Notes: a model not told the origin generated them from the letters alone. Positions 43,508-54,860 are shown, numbered from the stretch's first letter. The stretch is 64,000 nucleotides of DNA from Streptomyces sp. NBC_00690 (GCF_036226685.1 NZ_CP109009.1:7467501-7531500), one strand, 5' to 3'. Made by a program: numbers and translations.

Positions 43508-44089
43508 TTACTCCTGGCCCACCTGGGTGATGCGGTCATCGCCGAGGCGCTGTTGGACGTCCTGTAGCAGGATGCGCAGCAGCTGCGTGAGGTGGGTCTG
43601 CTGGTGCGGGGTGAGGCCGTCGATCAAGTCGGCTTCTCGGTTGAGTACCTGGTCCACCGTCGATTCGACGAGATCGTGGCCGGCTGCCGTCAGTGTGATC
43701 TGGACGGTACGGGGTCGGCCCTGGCCTGGTTGACGGGTGACTAGTCCCTCGCGTTCGGCGCGGGCGACACGTTGTGAGACGGCGCCTGCCGTGACCAGGG
43801 AGCGCTGACCGAGCTCGCGGGTGCTCAGGGTGTAGGGAGGACCGCTTCGGCGCAGGACGCTCAGTAGGTCGAGCGTGGCGGAGTCCACTCCGGCTCGGAC
43901 CAGTACCCGGCGCCGGTCGTCGCCGAAGAGCTTGGCCAGTTGCCAGATCGGCGTGACGATCCCGATCGCCGTGGCGGGGGTACCGGGGCGCTCGCGCTCC
44001 CAGGCGGCGGCGATGTCCTGTGGCAGGTGCGCGGCTCCCTCGGCCTGCGGGGCCCCAGCGTTGTGTGTCGTCAGATGATCTCTTGCCAT
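43508..44089 (-). CDS. MarR-family transcriptional regulator
   Basis: 193 residues from ATG 44089. The winged helix is clear: LDLLSVLRRSGPPYTLSTRE, LGQRSLVTAGAVSQRVARAE, and the wing REGLVTRQPGQGRPRTVQIT. C-terminal helices (LIDGLTPHQQTHLTQLLRIL) would form the dimer interface. It is divergent from an SDR gene, with a perfect 30-bp palindrome between the two start codons. It most likely represses both genes and is released by a small ligand, perhaps the SDR substrate. Confidence 0.9.
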   Translation of the reverse strand: MARDHLTTHNAGAPQAEGAAHLPQDIAAAWERERPGTPATAIGIVTPIWQLAKLFGDDRRRVLVRAGVDSATLDLLSVLRRSGPPYTLSTRELGQRSLVTAGAVSQRVARAEREGLVTRQPGQGRPRTVQITLTAAGHDLVESTVDQVLNREADLIDGLTPHQQTHLTQLLRILLQDVQQRLGDDRITQVGQE

Positions 44090-44110
44090 GGGGCTCTCTT
44101 TCGAGATGAT

Positions 44111-44140
44111 ACGTTTAGATCTAAATTTAGATCTAAACGT
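44111..44140. promoter_or_regulatory. MarR operator: perfect 30-bp palindrome
   Basis: Two arms (ACGTTTAGATCTAAA and its exact complement) meet without a spacer between the marR and SDR start codons (44089 and 44162). Each arm is itself nearly palindromic around AGATCT. Position and symmetry match an operator for a dimeric MarR protein controlling both promoters. Confidence 0.85.
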
Positions 44141-44161
44141 AAGCGATTCGGAGCTCAGCAT

Positions 44162-44905
44162 ATGTCACGCACCATCCTGATCACGGGCGGCGGTACAGGC
44201 ATCGGCCGCGCGACGGCCCGGCACTTCGCCGAGCAGGGCGAAACAGTGATCGTCACCGGCCGTAGGCTCCAACCGCTCAGTGACCTGGCCCAGCAAACCG
44301 GCGTTCGCGCCCTGGTGTGCGATCACACTGACCCCCAGTCGCTCGCCGGGGTGCTGTCCGCATTGCCGGAGCAGATCGATGTGCTGGTCAACAACGCAGG
44401 GGGAAACACCGACTTCGACAGCGGCACCGACCCGGACACCGGGGCCGGGGACGAAATGGAACTGGTTCGCTACGCCCGTGCCTTCCGCGCCAATCTCGAC
44501 GCGAACCTGATCAGCGCGGCACTCACCACCAAGGCGCTGGACGGCCGGCTTGCCGCCGGTGGCGCGGTCGTACACATCGGGTCAATCGCCGCTGATCAAG
44601 GGGCCGGCTCCTATGGTGCATCCAAGGCTGGACTCGCCACCTGGAACCTGGACCTGGCGCGCCTGCTCGGCCCGCGTGGGATCACCGCCAACGTGGTCTC
44701 ACCCGGCTACATCGCCGACACCGAATTCTTCCGGGACCACCTCACGGACGAACGGCGCGAGCACCTCGTGGCCGGCACGGCAACGGGCCGCGCCGGCTCC
44801 CCCGCGGACATCGCAGGCGCGATCGCCTTCCTCGCCTCCCCTGCCGCCCGCCACATCACCGGACAGGTGCTCAACGTCAATGGGGGTGCCCACACCACTC
44901 GCTAA
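44162..44905 (+). CDS. SDR-family oxidoreductase under MarR control
   Basis: 247 residues from ATG 44162. Classical SDR features: TGGGTGIGRATARHFAEQGE, DVLVNNAGGNTDFDSG, Ser in VVHIGSIAAD, and the Tyr-x3-Lys in SYGASKAGLAT. It ends in LNVNGGAHTTR as in FabG-like enzymes. Divergent pairing with MarR and the shared palindrome suggest an inducible detoxification or catabolic step rather than part of the peptide pathway. Start codon and operator are separated by about 20 bp, so repressor binding would block transcription directly. Confidence 0.88.
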   Translation: MSRTILITGGGTGIGRATARHFAEQGETVIVTGRRLQPLSDLAQQTGVRALVCDHTDPQSLAGVLSALPEQIDVLVNNAGGNTDFDSGTDPDTGAGDEMELVRYARAFRANLDANLISAALTTKALDGRLAAGGAVVHIGSIAADQGAGSYGASKAGLATWNLDLARLLGPRGITANVVSPGYIADTEFFRDHLTDERREHLVAGTATGRAGSPADIAGAIAFLASPAARHITGQVLNVNGGAHTTR

Positions 44906-44949
44906 GCCTGTTCTTCTTCCGATTTCGAACGACGTCTCGAACGCGGTCA

Positions 44950-45030
44950 CTCGCCAAGGAGTTCGCCGGACGCGGGGGCGGCCTTCGTCTGATCCTGCAC
45001 TCCGACCAAGGAGCGCACGTGACCGAGACG
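44950..45030 (+). pseudogene. Transposase (DDE, IS3/rve-like) remnant
   Basis: One frame reads LAKEFAGRGGGLRLILHSDQ then GAHVTE. HSDQGxH/Q is the conserved stretch around the second catalytic Asp of rve-type transposases. Nothing recognisable flanks it and no inverted repeats were found, so it is a fragment. Confidence 0.5.
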
Positions 45031-45474
45031 GAGCGGCGATACGGGCAGGCAGCGAGTCTCCCACGCCAAACCTTCCAGCCTCGAGGCGTCGGGTGGAAAT
45101 AGCTCCGCCCTCGCCTGGCGTTGTCGAGCGGTGAGTCGATGAGGGGGAGGTATCTGGGCTGAGGCTGTTCAACACGGAGGCGGCGTGACGGAGACTATGC
45201 CTCGCTTGGCGGCTCCGTAGAGGTCCGCGATCGGCCTCCCCGTGCTGGCTTTCGCCAGCCGGGCGGCGGCCCTGCGCAGGACAATCGGGGTCGCGCCGCC
45301 GACGAGGGCTGCGCCGCCGGCGGCTCGGACTCAACCGGCCAATTCCCGATCGGGCCCCGACACCGCTACGGCCCCTGGGGTGCTCGCGTCGTCGACTCCA
45401 TCGAGGATGGGGTGCTCGGGCGCTCGAACCTGCTTGGCCTGGCGCTCGGGAAGTCCTGCGTCCGGGAGATGGCA

Positions 45475-45741
45475 TCACGCTGTGCCCGTTCCTGCCTGCG
45501 CTCGACCGAGCGACCTCAGCGCTGCGGTCGCTCGGTCGAGTTTCGCGAGGTGAGAGGCAAGGCGATTCTCGAACTGTGCTGCCTGATGTCGCACCTGCGA
45601 TTGAGCATGCTTCTCCTGCACGGCAGTGATGGTGCCCGCCACCACACCGCCGCATCCCGCGATGCCGCTCTTGACGATGACGACCAGCGGAACGGGTGGC
45701 ACGACCACCAACGGCCCCGGTCCGCCCGCAGCAGGCACCAT
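45475..45741 (-). CDS. Possible small membrane protein
   Basis: 88 residues from ATG 45741. A hydrophobic N-terminal segment ([20 protein letters not shown]) is followed by an amphipathic, coiled-coil-like part ([20 protein letters not shown]). That order is protein-like and unusual for random GC-rich DNA. There is no clear ribosome-binding site and no partner gene. It may be real, or the remnant of a mobile-element gene. No function is proposed. Confidence 0.3.
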   Translation of the reverse strand: MVPAAGGPGPLVVVPPVPLVVIVKSGIAGCGGVVAGTITAVQEKHAQSQVRHQAAQFENRLASHLAKLDRATAALRSLGRAQAGTGTA

Positions 45742-45868
45742 GGCCGGCCGTCACCAGGCCCGTTCCCGCCCCGCTCACGCACCACCTTCAGCAGCAGCTT
45801 GAACGGAGTGGATGGGGCTGTGCAGCAGTCCCGGCCAGACCTGACGAAGTATCAGAAAAGTCAGCAAT

Positions 45869-46020
45869 TGGGCAGCATCAGTCCTCAAAAACACGGAGAG
45901 AGCTGACCGAACATGCGACTCGTTGTAAGGTAGGGAAACCGCCCTTGACCTGCAAAAACGCAGGCAGGGAGCCTAGTTCTGGGGGTACCTCGATGCTGCG
46001 CACCATGTTCAAGTCCAAGA
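45869..46020 (+). repeat. Right boundary direct repeat (attR-like, panD 5' region)
   Basis: Partner of 5519-5653. It includes CAAAAACACGG, AGCTGACCGAACA, a 27-nt exact block at 45938-45964 and the panD start. CTGCAAAAACGCAG inside it can form a small hairpin in the panD leader. Similarity ends nine codons into panD, so the crossover that formed the island lay in or just before this gene. Confidence 0.75.
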
Positions 46021-46409
46021 TTCATCGTGCCACCGTTACCCAGGCCGATCTGCACTATGTCGGATCTGTCACCATCGATGCCGAGCTGATGGCCGCGGCC
46101 GATCTGCTGCCCGGCGAGTTGGTGCACATCGTCGACATCACCAACGGTGCGCGGCTGGAGACCTATGTCATCGAGGGCGAGCCGGGGTCCGGGGTCATCG
46201 GCATCAACGGTGCGGCGGCCCATCTGGTGCAGCCGGGAGATCTGGTGATCCTCATCAGCTACGCCCAGGTCGACGACGCCGAGGCGCGGGCGCTGGTGCC
46301 CCGGGTCGTCCATGTCGATGCCGACAACAGGATCGTGGAACTGGGTACGGACGCTTCCGCACCCGTGCCCGGCAGTGACACCCGACGCGGGCCCCACGTC
46401 CTCGTCTGA
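45993..46409 (+). CDS. panD: Aspartate 1-decarboxylase
   Basis: 138 residues from ATG 45993 ([20 protein letters not shown]). PanD decarboxylates aspartate to beta-alanine for pantothenate and CoA. The self-cleavage site Gly24-Ser25, which forms the pyruvoyl group, is present in [42 protein letters not shown] and [10 protein letters not shown] are all family-typical. It is complete despite carrying the island boundary in its first codons. Its original upstream region now lies 40 kb away at the left repeat, so its promoter is supplied by the right repeat. Linkage to an NRPS locus that consumes CoA-derived pantetheine is probably accidental. Confidence 0.95.
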   Translation: MLRTMFKSKIHRATVTQADLHYVGSVTIDAELMAAADLLPGELVHIVDITNGARLETYVIEGEPGSGVIGINGAAAHLVQPGDLVILISYAQVDDAEARALVPRVVHVDADNRIVELGTDASAPVPGSDTRRGPHVLV

Positions 46410-46498
46410 CACCCGCCCGGTGATCGCCCCGGTGACGTTCATGGATGAGGATGGAGTCGTCCTGCTGTGTCCATGTATCGGAGCGAGGAGCGCCCACC

Positions 46499-46861
46499 AT
46501 GTCCGAACAGCACCCGGAACAGAAGATCGACATCCGTGACAACAGGAGCCGGGGCCTTTTGGAGGCGTACGACACGGACCGGGTAGCCGGCCGCATCGCG
46601 TACTTCACCCTGGCCGGGGCGCCCGCCGCGCTGGTTGCCGTGCACACCGTGGTCGAGCCCGAATTCGAAGGGAGGGGGATCGCGGGCGCCCTGGTGCGCG
46701 AGTTCTATGCGATCGCGGCTCGGGAAGGCGTCCCGGTCGTGCCGCTGTGTCCTTACGCGGCCAAGTGGGCCCTGCGCCATCCCGACGAGGCCCCCGAGGC
46801 CCCGGTGGAACTCGTCACCGCTGCCAAGGAGCAACTGCGGTCCAATCCGCAGATGTGGTGA
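46499..46861 (+). CDS. Small GNAT-family acetyltransferase
   Basis: 120 residues from ATG 46499 with GAGGAG upstream. It is the short YjdJ-like type of N-acetyltransferase: RIAYFTLAGAPAALVAVHTV, then VEPEFEGRGIAGALVREFYA with the acetyl-CoA loop (GRGIAGAL), and VPLCPYAAKWALRHPDE. The acceptor substrate is unknown. It follows panD by 90 bp on the same strand and may be co-transcribed with it. Confidence 0.85.
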   Translation: MSEQHPEQKIDIRDNRSRGLLEAYDTDRVAGRIAYFTLAGAPAALVAVHTVVEPEFEGRGIAGALVREFYAIAAREGVPVVPLCPYAAKWALRHPDEAPEAPVELVTAAKEQLRSNPQMW

Positions 46862-47020
46862 GTCCGTAGACACGATGAGCCCGTCAGGGGGCTGAGAGCC
46901 CGGGGTGTTCGCCGTGGGCCGGCGTCAGGGGCGGCTCATCGCTGCTCGGTGTCGTTGTCATCGGTGTGCCCGTGACAACCGCTTCGTTGCGCCGGGATGG
47001 GAGTGGTTACGCTGCGGACC

Positions 47021-47698
47021 ATGATCGCCCTGTTGCACACCTCCCCGGTCCACGTCCCGGTCTTCGACGCCCTACGCGACCGTGACCACCCCGGTGTGCA
47101 ACTGCTCCACATCGTTCGGGTGGATCTGTTGGATCGGGCCGTCAAGGAAGGGCCAGACGCCGCGGCGCCTGCGTTGGTCGAAGCGCTCACCGAGGCCGTG
47201 GGGCAGGGGGCGACCTCGGTGCTGTGCACCTGCTCGACGTTGGGCGCGGTCGCGGAAGCGAGCGCCGCGGCGGTGGGTGTGCCGGTGGTACGGGTCGATC
47301 GACCGATGGCAGCCGCTGCGGCGAGGATGCCTCGTGTGACTGTCGTCGCCGCCTTGGCCAGCACCGTCGAACCCACCGTGGCCCTGATCCAGGAGGAGGC
47401 CCGAGCCCTGTCTGAAGGGCGGGGCGGCCGGGACCCTGATGTGCGTGCTGTCGTGGTCGAAGGGGCTTGGGAACGGTTCCTGGACGGTGACCGGGAGGGG
47501 TATCTCGATTCCGTGGCCGCCGCTGTCGATGCCCTGGGCGACGCCGATGCCGACGGCGATGTCGTCGTACTGGCCCAGGCATCCATGGCGGACGCCGGCG
47601 GACGGGTTCGGATGGCCGTTCCCGTGCTCTCCAGCCCCCGATCCGGTCTCCGGGGAGCAGTGGAGGCCGCTCGGGCGCATCGAGGCTCCTCGACCTGA
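47021..47698 (+). CDS. Aspartate/glutamate racemase-family protein
   Basis: 225 residues from ATG 47021 (MIALLHTSPVHVPVFDALRD). The Asp/Glu racemase fold is suggested by SVLCTCSTLGAVAEASAA, the first catalytic cysteine region, and MPRVTVVAALASTVEPTVAL. VVLAQASMADAGGR occurs where the second cysteine would be, but here reads AQASM with no Cys. Loss of the second cysteine argues against simple racemisation and for a related lyase or isomerase. The substrate is unknown. Confidence 0.75.
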   Translation: MIALLHTSPVHVPVFDALRDRDHPGVQLLHIVRVDLLDRAVKEGPDAAAPALVEALTEAVGQGATSVLCTCSTLGAVAEASAAAVGVPVVRVDRPMAAAAARMPRVTVVAALASTVEPTVALIQEEARALSEGRGGRDPDVRAVVVEGAWERFLDGDREGYLDSVAAAVDALGDADADGDVVVLAQASMADAGGRVRMAVPVLSSPRSGLRGAVEAARAHRGSST

Positions 47699-47827
47699 GC
47701 GGAGCGTGGAGACCGGTGGGGCGCCTCGGGCCCGTCGGCCGTTCCCGGGGGTGTGCGCCCCGCAGGCGGGGGAACGCGGATGGGGAGACAGTGGGAACGC
47801 ATGACTTTTGCACCATGGAGGTCTGGC

Positions 47828-48022
47828 ATGACCCAACCACCCGTACCGCCTTCGCCCGTGCCCAGTCCGGGGCCGCCCGGGCCGGACCCAGGGCCGCTGC
47901 CCGGTCCCGTCCCCCGTCCGACGCCACCACCCGGGCCCGCGCCCGACCCCATTCCGGGGCCTCCCACTCCCAGCCCTGAGCCCCGGCCACCCGAGCCGCA
48001 ACCGGCTCCGGGGCCCATCTGA
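47828..48022 (+). CDS. Proline-rich small protein
   Basis: 64 residues from ATG 47828, with GGAGG nine bases upstream and a strong hairpin just after the stop, which support expression. About half of the residues are Pro, the rest mostly Gly, Ser, Glu and Ala, in motifs such as PPSPVPSPGPPGPDPG. It has no signal peptide, Cys or folded segment. It would be an extended chain. No function is proposed, and a chance open frame is possible in such GC-rich DNA. Confidence 0.45.
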   Translation: MTQPPVPPSPVPSPGPPGPDPGPLPGPVPRPTPPPGPAPDPIPGPPTPSPEPRPPEPQPAPGPI

Positions 48023-48036
48023 GCTGCGGATTCCTG

Positions 48037-48076
48037 AAGGGTGGTGTCCAGACCTGGAGGTCTGGACACCACCCTT
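48037..48076. terminator. Bidirectional terminator before gnd
   Basis: A perfect 18-bp stem (48037-48054 with 48059-48076) and a TGGA loop lies between the convergent Pro-rich gene and gnd, with T residues at the end. It can end transcripts from both sides. Confidence 0.85.
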
Positions 48077-48081
48077 TCGCA

Positions 48082-49524
48082 TCACTGCACCGCGACTTCC
48101 GAGCGATCGCCGCCCCACAGCGTGTGATAGACCCCGTCCCGATCGGTCCGTCGATACGTGTGGGCCCCGAAGAAGTCACGCTGTCCCTGGGTGAGAGCGG
48201 CGGGCAGACGCTCCGCCCGCAGTGCGTCGTAGTAGGCGAGCGCGGCGGAGAATCCGGGAGTGGGCACGCCATCCCGTGCGGCTGTCGCCACCACCTCGCG
48301 CCAGTCGCCCTGTGCGGCCCCGATCTCGGCGGCGAACTCACGATCGGACAGCAGGCTCGGCAGATCGGGCCGTGCGTCGTAGGCGATGCGGATGCGGTCG
48401 AGGAAGGCGGCCCTGATGATGCAGCCCGCACGCCAGATGGAGGCGACCGTACCGAGGTCGACATCCCACCCGTAGGTGTCGCTGCCTGCTCTGATCTGCT
48501 GGAACCCCTGCGTGTACGAGACGACCTTCGAGGCGTACAGAGCCTGCTCGACGCGTTCGGCGAACCGTTCGGCGTCGCTGCCGCTCAGCGCCTTCGGCGT
48601 GGGCCCCGGTAGCTCCTGTGACGCCGATCTGAGTTCCGCGTGGCCGGAGAGCGACCGGGCGAAGACGGCTTCCGCGATGCCCGAGACGGGGACACCGAGG
48701 TCCAGGGCGATCTGTACGGTCCAGCGGCCCGTGCCCTTCTGCTCGGCCTGGTCGAGGACGACATCGACGAATGGCTTGCCCGTTGCGGCGTCCGTGTGGG
48801 CGAGGACCTCCGCGGTGATCTCGATGAGATAGGAGTCGAGCCGACCGGTGTTCCAGGACCGGAACGTCTCGGCGATGCGGGCGGGGGAGTAGCCCGCGAC
48901 CGAGCGCAACAGGTGGTAAGCCTCCCCGATCAGTTGCATGTCCGCGTACTCGATGCCGTTGTGGACCATCTTCACGAAGTGGCCCGCGCCGTCCGGTCCG
49001 ATGTGCGCGACCGTGGGTGCACCGTCGGGTGCCTTGGCCGCGATCAACTCTAGTAGCGGTCCGAGCGAGGCGTACGACTCGACCGATCCGCCCGGCATGA
49101 TGCTGGGGCCGTGGAGGGCCCCTTCCTCTCCACCGGAGATTCCGGTGCCGACGAAGTGGATCCCGCGCCGGCGCAACTCCTGCTCCCTGCGTCGGGTGTC
49201 GGCGAAGTGGGCGTTGCCACCGTCGATGATGACGTCGCCCTCCTCCAGCAGTGGGGCGAACTCCTCGATCACCGCGTCCGTGGGCTCACCCGCCTTGACC
49301 ATGATGACGAGCCGTCGTGGGCGTTCCAGGGCGGCGACGAAGTCCTCGGGCGACTCGGTGGCGACGAAGGTGCCCTCGCTGCCGAATGAGTCGACCAACT
49401 CGCGGGTTCTGGCTGCCGTCCTGTTGTGAACGGCGACGGTCAGGCCGTTGCGGGCGAAATTCCGGGCGAGGTTGCGCCCCATCACCGCGAGCCCGGTGAC
49501 GCCGATCTGGGCCGTTCCACTCAT
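48082..49524 (-). CDS. gnd: 6-phosphogluconate dehydrogenase (decarboxylating)
   Basis: 480 residues from ATG 49524. It oxidises and decarboxylates 6-phosphogluconate to ribulose 5-phosphate in the pentose phosphate pathway, giving NADPH. Motifs: GVTGLAVMGRNLARNFARNG (dinucleotide binding), DGGNAHFADTRRREQEL, GTGISGGEEGALHGPSIMPG, KMVHNGIEYADMQLIGEAYH (catalytic Lys and Asn) and FFGAHTYRRTDRDG at the C-terminus. Length is that of the long (about 470-480) class. It is a core metabolic gene and supports the view that the DNA right of the island is chromosomal backbone. Confidence 0.96.
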   Translation of the reverse strand: MSGTAQIGVTGLAVMGRNLARNFARNGLTVAVHNRTAARTRELVDSFGSEGTFVATESPEDFVAALERPRRLVIMVKAGEPTDAVIEEFAPLLEEGDVIIDGGNAHFADTRRREQELRRRGIHFVGTGISGGEEGALHGPSIMPGGSVESYASLGPLLELIAAKAPDGAPTVAHIGPDGAGHFVKMVHNGIEYADMQLIGEAYHLLRSVAGYSPARIAETFRSWNTGRLDSYLIEITAEVLAHTDAATGKPFVDVVLDQAEQKGTGRWTVQIALDLGVPVSGIAEAVFARSLSGHAELRSASQELPGPTPKALSGSDAERFAERVEQALYASKVVSYTQGFQQIRAGSDTYGWDVDLGTVASIWRAGCIIRAAFLDRIRIAYDARPDLPSLLSDREFAAEIGAAQGDWREVVATAARDGVPTPGFSAALAYYDALRAERLPAALTQGQRDFFGAHTYRRTDRDGVYHTLWGGDRSEVAVQ

Positions 49525-52323
<2,799 letters not shown>

Positions 52324-52533
52324 AGAGACCACGATCTCTCTGTTCGGCGCTCACCGCGTCGTCCTTGAGCAGGCAATTGGACGTACTGCCGACGGAGTAC
52401 GAGCGTAGGCCAAAAGTCCCATGTGCGATGGTTGAGCAGGTCAGAGGGGGTGGGGATATGTCAGACAATCCTCCCGCGTGCCGAACGTGACCACGGGTAA
52501 CCACTAAGGGGTGACGGATTGCATACGGGGCGC

Positions 52534-53280
52534 ATGGATCTCGGGGAACTCAGTTCGATCGGTGGATTCTTCGCCCTGCGGACCTTTGATGCAGCGGCGC
52601 CCGAGGCACACGGTGTACCGACCTCGGCTCCCGAGGGGCCCGGGACCCCGCTGGCCAGGCTCTACGCCGGGGACGATCACCCCCTGACCGACCGTGTCGA
52701 CACGGTCGAACGCGCGCTGCGCACGCCCGAGCGCCGGATCGCGGTCTCCATTGCGCAACTGGGTCTGGCGGCCCGACTGTGGTCCATCGCCGTGGGCTCG
52801 GCCGCACTGTTCGGCGAACTACCCGTACTGGACCCCGACCACCTGTACTGGGCACCGGACCGCGGTACCCCCGACGACCTCTGGCTGCGGACCCCCGGCG
52901 CCCCCGAGGCCGTCAGGACCGTGCCGGGCACCGCCGCCCGAATCCAGGCCACCGTGAGCGTCGCTCATCTCGAACCGCTCGCCGACGCGTTCTGCCGGGA
53001 CACGTCCGTCGCCCGCGGACTCCTGTGGGGCAACGCGGGCTCGGCGCTCGCCGGAGCCGGGCGCCAACTCGACAGCTGGGCCCGCAACGCAGGCCGGATC
53101 GACGTCGCCGAACGGGCCGCCGTCCTGGTCCGCGAACTGCTGCGCGATCCCCCGCTCGCCGGCACGGTCCGCGGGCCCGGTCTGCGCCGGGCCACGTGCT
53201 GCCTCTACTACCGCGTTCCAGGTGGTGGGCTCTGCGGTGACTGTGTCTTCGACCACCCGCCCGCCCGAGTGGTGCGCTGA
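52534..53280 (+). CDS. FhuF-like (2Fe-2S) protein
   Basis: 248 residues from ATG 52534; an upstream TTG is a possible alternative. The C-terminus carries the FhuF cysteine motif C-C-x10-C-x2-C (RATCCLYYRVPGGGLCGDC), which holds a 2Fe-2S cluster in ferric-siderophore reductases. The body is helical (LARLYAG, AVSIAQLGLAARLWSIAVGS). Probable role: cytoplasmic reduction of imported ferric siderophores, or a related redox function. No siderophore uptake genes are adjacent, and it lies outside the NRPS island, so a link to the peptide is not supported. Confidence 0.85.
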   Translation: MDLGELSSIGGFFALRTFDAAAPEAHGVPTSAPEGPGTPLARLYAGDDHPLTDRVDTVERALRTPERRIAVSIAQLGLAARLWSIAVGSAALFGELPVLDPDHLYWAPDRGTPDDLWLRTPGAPEAVRTVPGTAARIQATVSVAHLEPLADAFCRDTSVARGLLWGNAGSALAGAGRQLDSWARNAGRIDVAERAAVLVRELLRDPPLAGTVRGPGLRRATCCLYYRVPGGGLCGDCVFDHPPARVVR

Positions 53281-53396
53281 ACTCCGGCCGGCCCCGGGTT
53301 CGAGCCGGGAGCGCATTTTGCCGTCACCCTTTTGCTCAGTAAAGTTGCGCTTTTGAAACCCCCAGCGTATTGAGCGATTGAGGAACGACTGCGGTC

Positions 53397-54860
53397 ATGA
53401 CGGTGACAGAGGACAGCTTGGTGTACGGACCGGGCATCGACCCCGAGCGGCTTGCCGTCTGCCTCAGCGTGCTCGATGAGCTGGACAAACTAGACGTCGA
53501 CCACCCGGACGCGATCACCGTTCGGCGTGCCACGGCCGGTATCTACCGCACGGTCAAGCAGCGCCGCCGTCAGGAACGCCGGGCCGCCAAGACCGCTCAC
53601 GACAAGGCGGTGACCGAGGCCACCGCCACCGGTTCCGCCGACCGCATCGACGACGAGACCGAGGGTCTGCTGCCCTCGACGTCCACCACGGGCGAGATCG
53701 CGGGGATACTCCAGCGTCCCCGCTCCTGCTACATCTGCAAGACCCGCTACACCGAGGTCGACGCCTTCTACCACCAGTTGTGCCAGGCGTGCGCGACCGA
53801 GAACCGTGCCCGTCGCGATGCCCGGACGGATCTGAGCGGCAAGCGCGCCCTGCTCACCGGCGGTCGAGCCAAGATCGGCATGTACATCGCGCTGCGCCTG
53901 CTGCGGGACGGAGCCCACACCACCATCACCACCCGCTTCCCGAACGACGCCATCCGCCGCTTCAAGGCCATGCCGGACAGCGACGAGTGGATCCAGCGCC
54001 TCAAGATCGTCGGCATCGACCTCCGTGACCCGGCGCAGGTCGTGGCGCTCGCCGATTCCGTGGCCGCCGAAGGCCCGCTGGACATCCTGATCAACAACGC
54101 CGCACAGACCGTGCGCCGCTCGCCCCAGGCGTACCGGGAGCTCGTGGTCGCGGAGAGCGCCCCGCTGCCTGCCGGCGTCCTCCCGCCGGCCGAGGTGATC
54201 GGCACCTTCGGCAGCGGTGCGGTGGAGTCCGTGGCCGCACTCCCCTCCGCTGCCGGTGAGGGGCTGACCGCCGCCGACGTCACCGGGCTCGCCCTCGTGT
54301 CCGGTTCCGCGACGCCGGCCAGGATCGAGGCGGGCACCGCGATCGACGCGGGCGGTCTCGTCCCCGATCTCCATGACACCAACAGTTGGGTGCAGACGGT
54401 CTCCGAGGTCGACCCGGTCGAGCTGCTGGAGGTCCAGCTCTGCAATTCGACCGCGCCGTTCATCCTGATCAGCCGGCTGCGGTCGGCCATGGCCGCGGCA
54501 TCCGCCCCGCGGACGTACATCGTGAACGTCTCCGCGATGGAAGGCGTCTTCAGTCGCGGTTACAAGGGCGCCGGGCATCCGCACACCAATATGGCCAAGG
54601 CGGCCTTGAACATGCTCACGCGCACCAGCGCCCAGGAGATGTTCGAGTCCGACGGCATTCTGATGACCGCCGTGGACACCGGCTGGATCACTGACGAACG
54701 CCCGCACCCCGACAAGATGCGGCTGGCCGACGAGGGGTTCCACGCCCCGCTCGATCTGATCGACGGTGCTGCCCGGGTCTACGACCCGATCGTTCGCGGC
54801 GAGGCGGGCGAGGAGCTCTACGGCTGCTTCCTCAAGGACTACGCGCCTGCCAACTGGTAG
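53397..54860 (+). CDS. SDR-family protein with N-terminal Cys-motif extension
   Basis: 487 residues from ATG 53397. The SDR part (about 140-487) has KRALLTGGRAKIGMYIALRL and DILINNAAQTVRRSP. The catalytic region has VNVSAMEGVF and HTNMAKAALNMLTR, where the usual Tyr is replaced in H-x-N-M-A-K. A long insert lies between about 245 and 330. The first 140 residues form a separate part with coiled-coil-like basic helices (KQRRRQERRAAKTAHDKAVT). It also has a possible zinc site, SCYICKTRYTEVDAFYHQLC then QACA (C-x2-C ... C-x2-C). The altered active site suggests a regulatory or binding role, or an unusual reductase. Size is nearly twice that of ordinary SDRs. Confidence 0.8.
   Translation: MTVTEDSLVYGPGIDPERLAVCLSVLDELDKLDVDHPDAITVRRATAGIYRTVKQRRRQERRAAKTAHDKAVTEATATGSADRIDDETEGLLPSTSTTGEIAGILQRPRSCYICKTRYTEVDAFYHQLCQACATENRARRDARTDLSGKRALLTGGRAKIGMYIALRLLRDGAHTTITTRFPNDAIRRFKAMPDSDEWIQRLKIVGIDLRDPAQVVALADSVAAEGPLDILINNAAQTVRRSPQAYRELVVAESAPLPAGVLPPAEVIGTFGSGAVESVAALPSAAGEGLTAADVTGLALVSGSATPARIEAGTAIDAGGLVPDLHDTNSWVQTVSEVDPVELLEVQLCNSTAPFILISRLRSAMAAASAPRTYIVNVSAMEGVFSRGYKGAGHPHTNMAKAALNMLTRTSAQEMFESDGILMTAVDTGWITDERPHPDKMRLADEGFHAPLDLIDGAARVYDPIVRGEAGEELYGCFLKDYAPANW

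Larger units (their letters stand above)
44906..45868. other. Degenerate right end of the island
   Basis: About 960 bp with no intact, confidently recognised gene. It contains a transposase scrap (44950-45030), one weak small frame on the minus strand (45475-45741) and otherwise sequence with poor coding character. Decay of this sort is expected near element boundaries. Confidence 0.5.

Noticed and set aside
47828..48022. Collagen-like or precursor peptide
   Set aside because: The Pro-rich sequence has no regular G-x-y triplets and no adjacent processing enzymes. Kept only as a low-confidence gene.
52534..53280. FhuF-like gene as evidence that the NRPS makes a siderophore
   Set aside because: It lies outside the island, and no siderophore uptake or iron-regulator site is present in the cluster.
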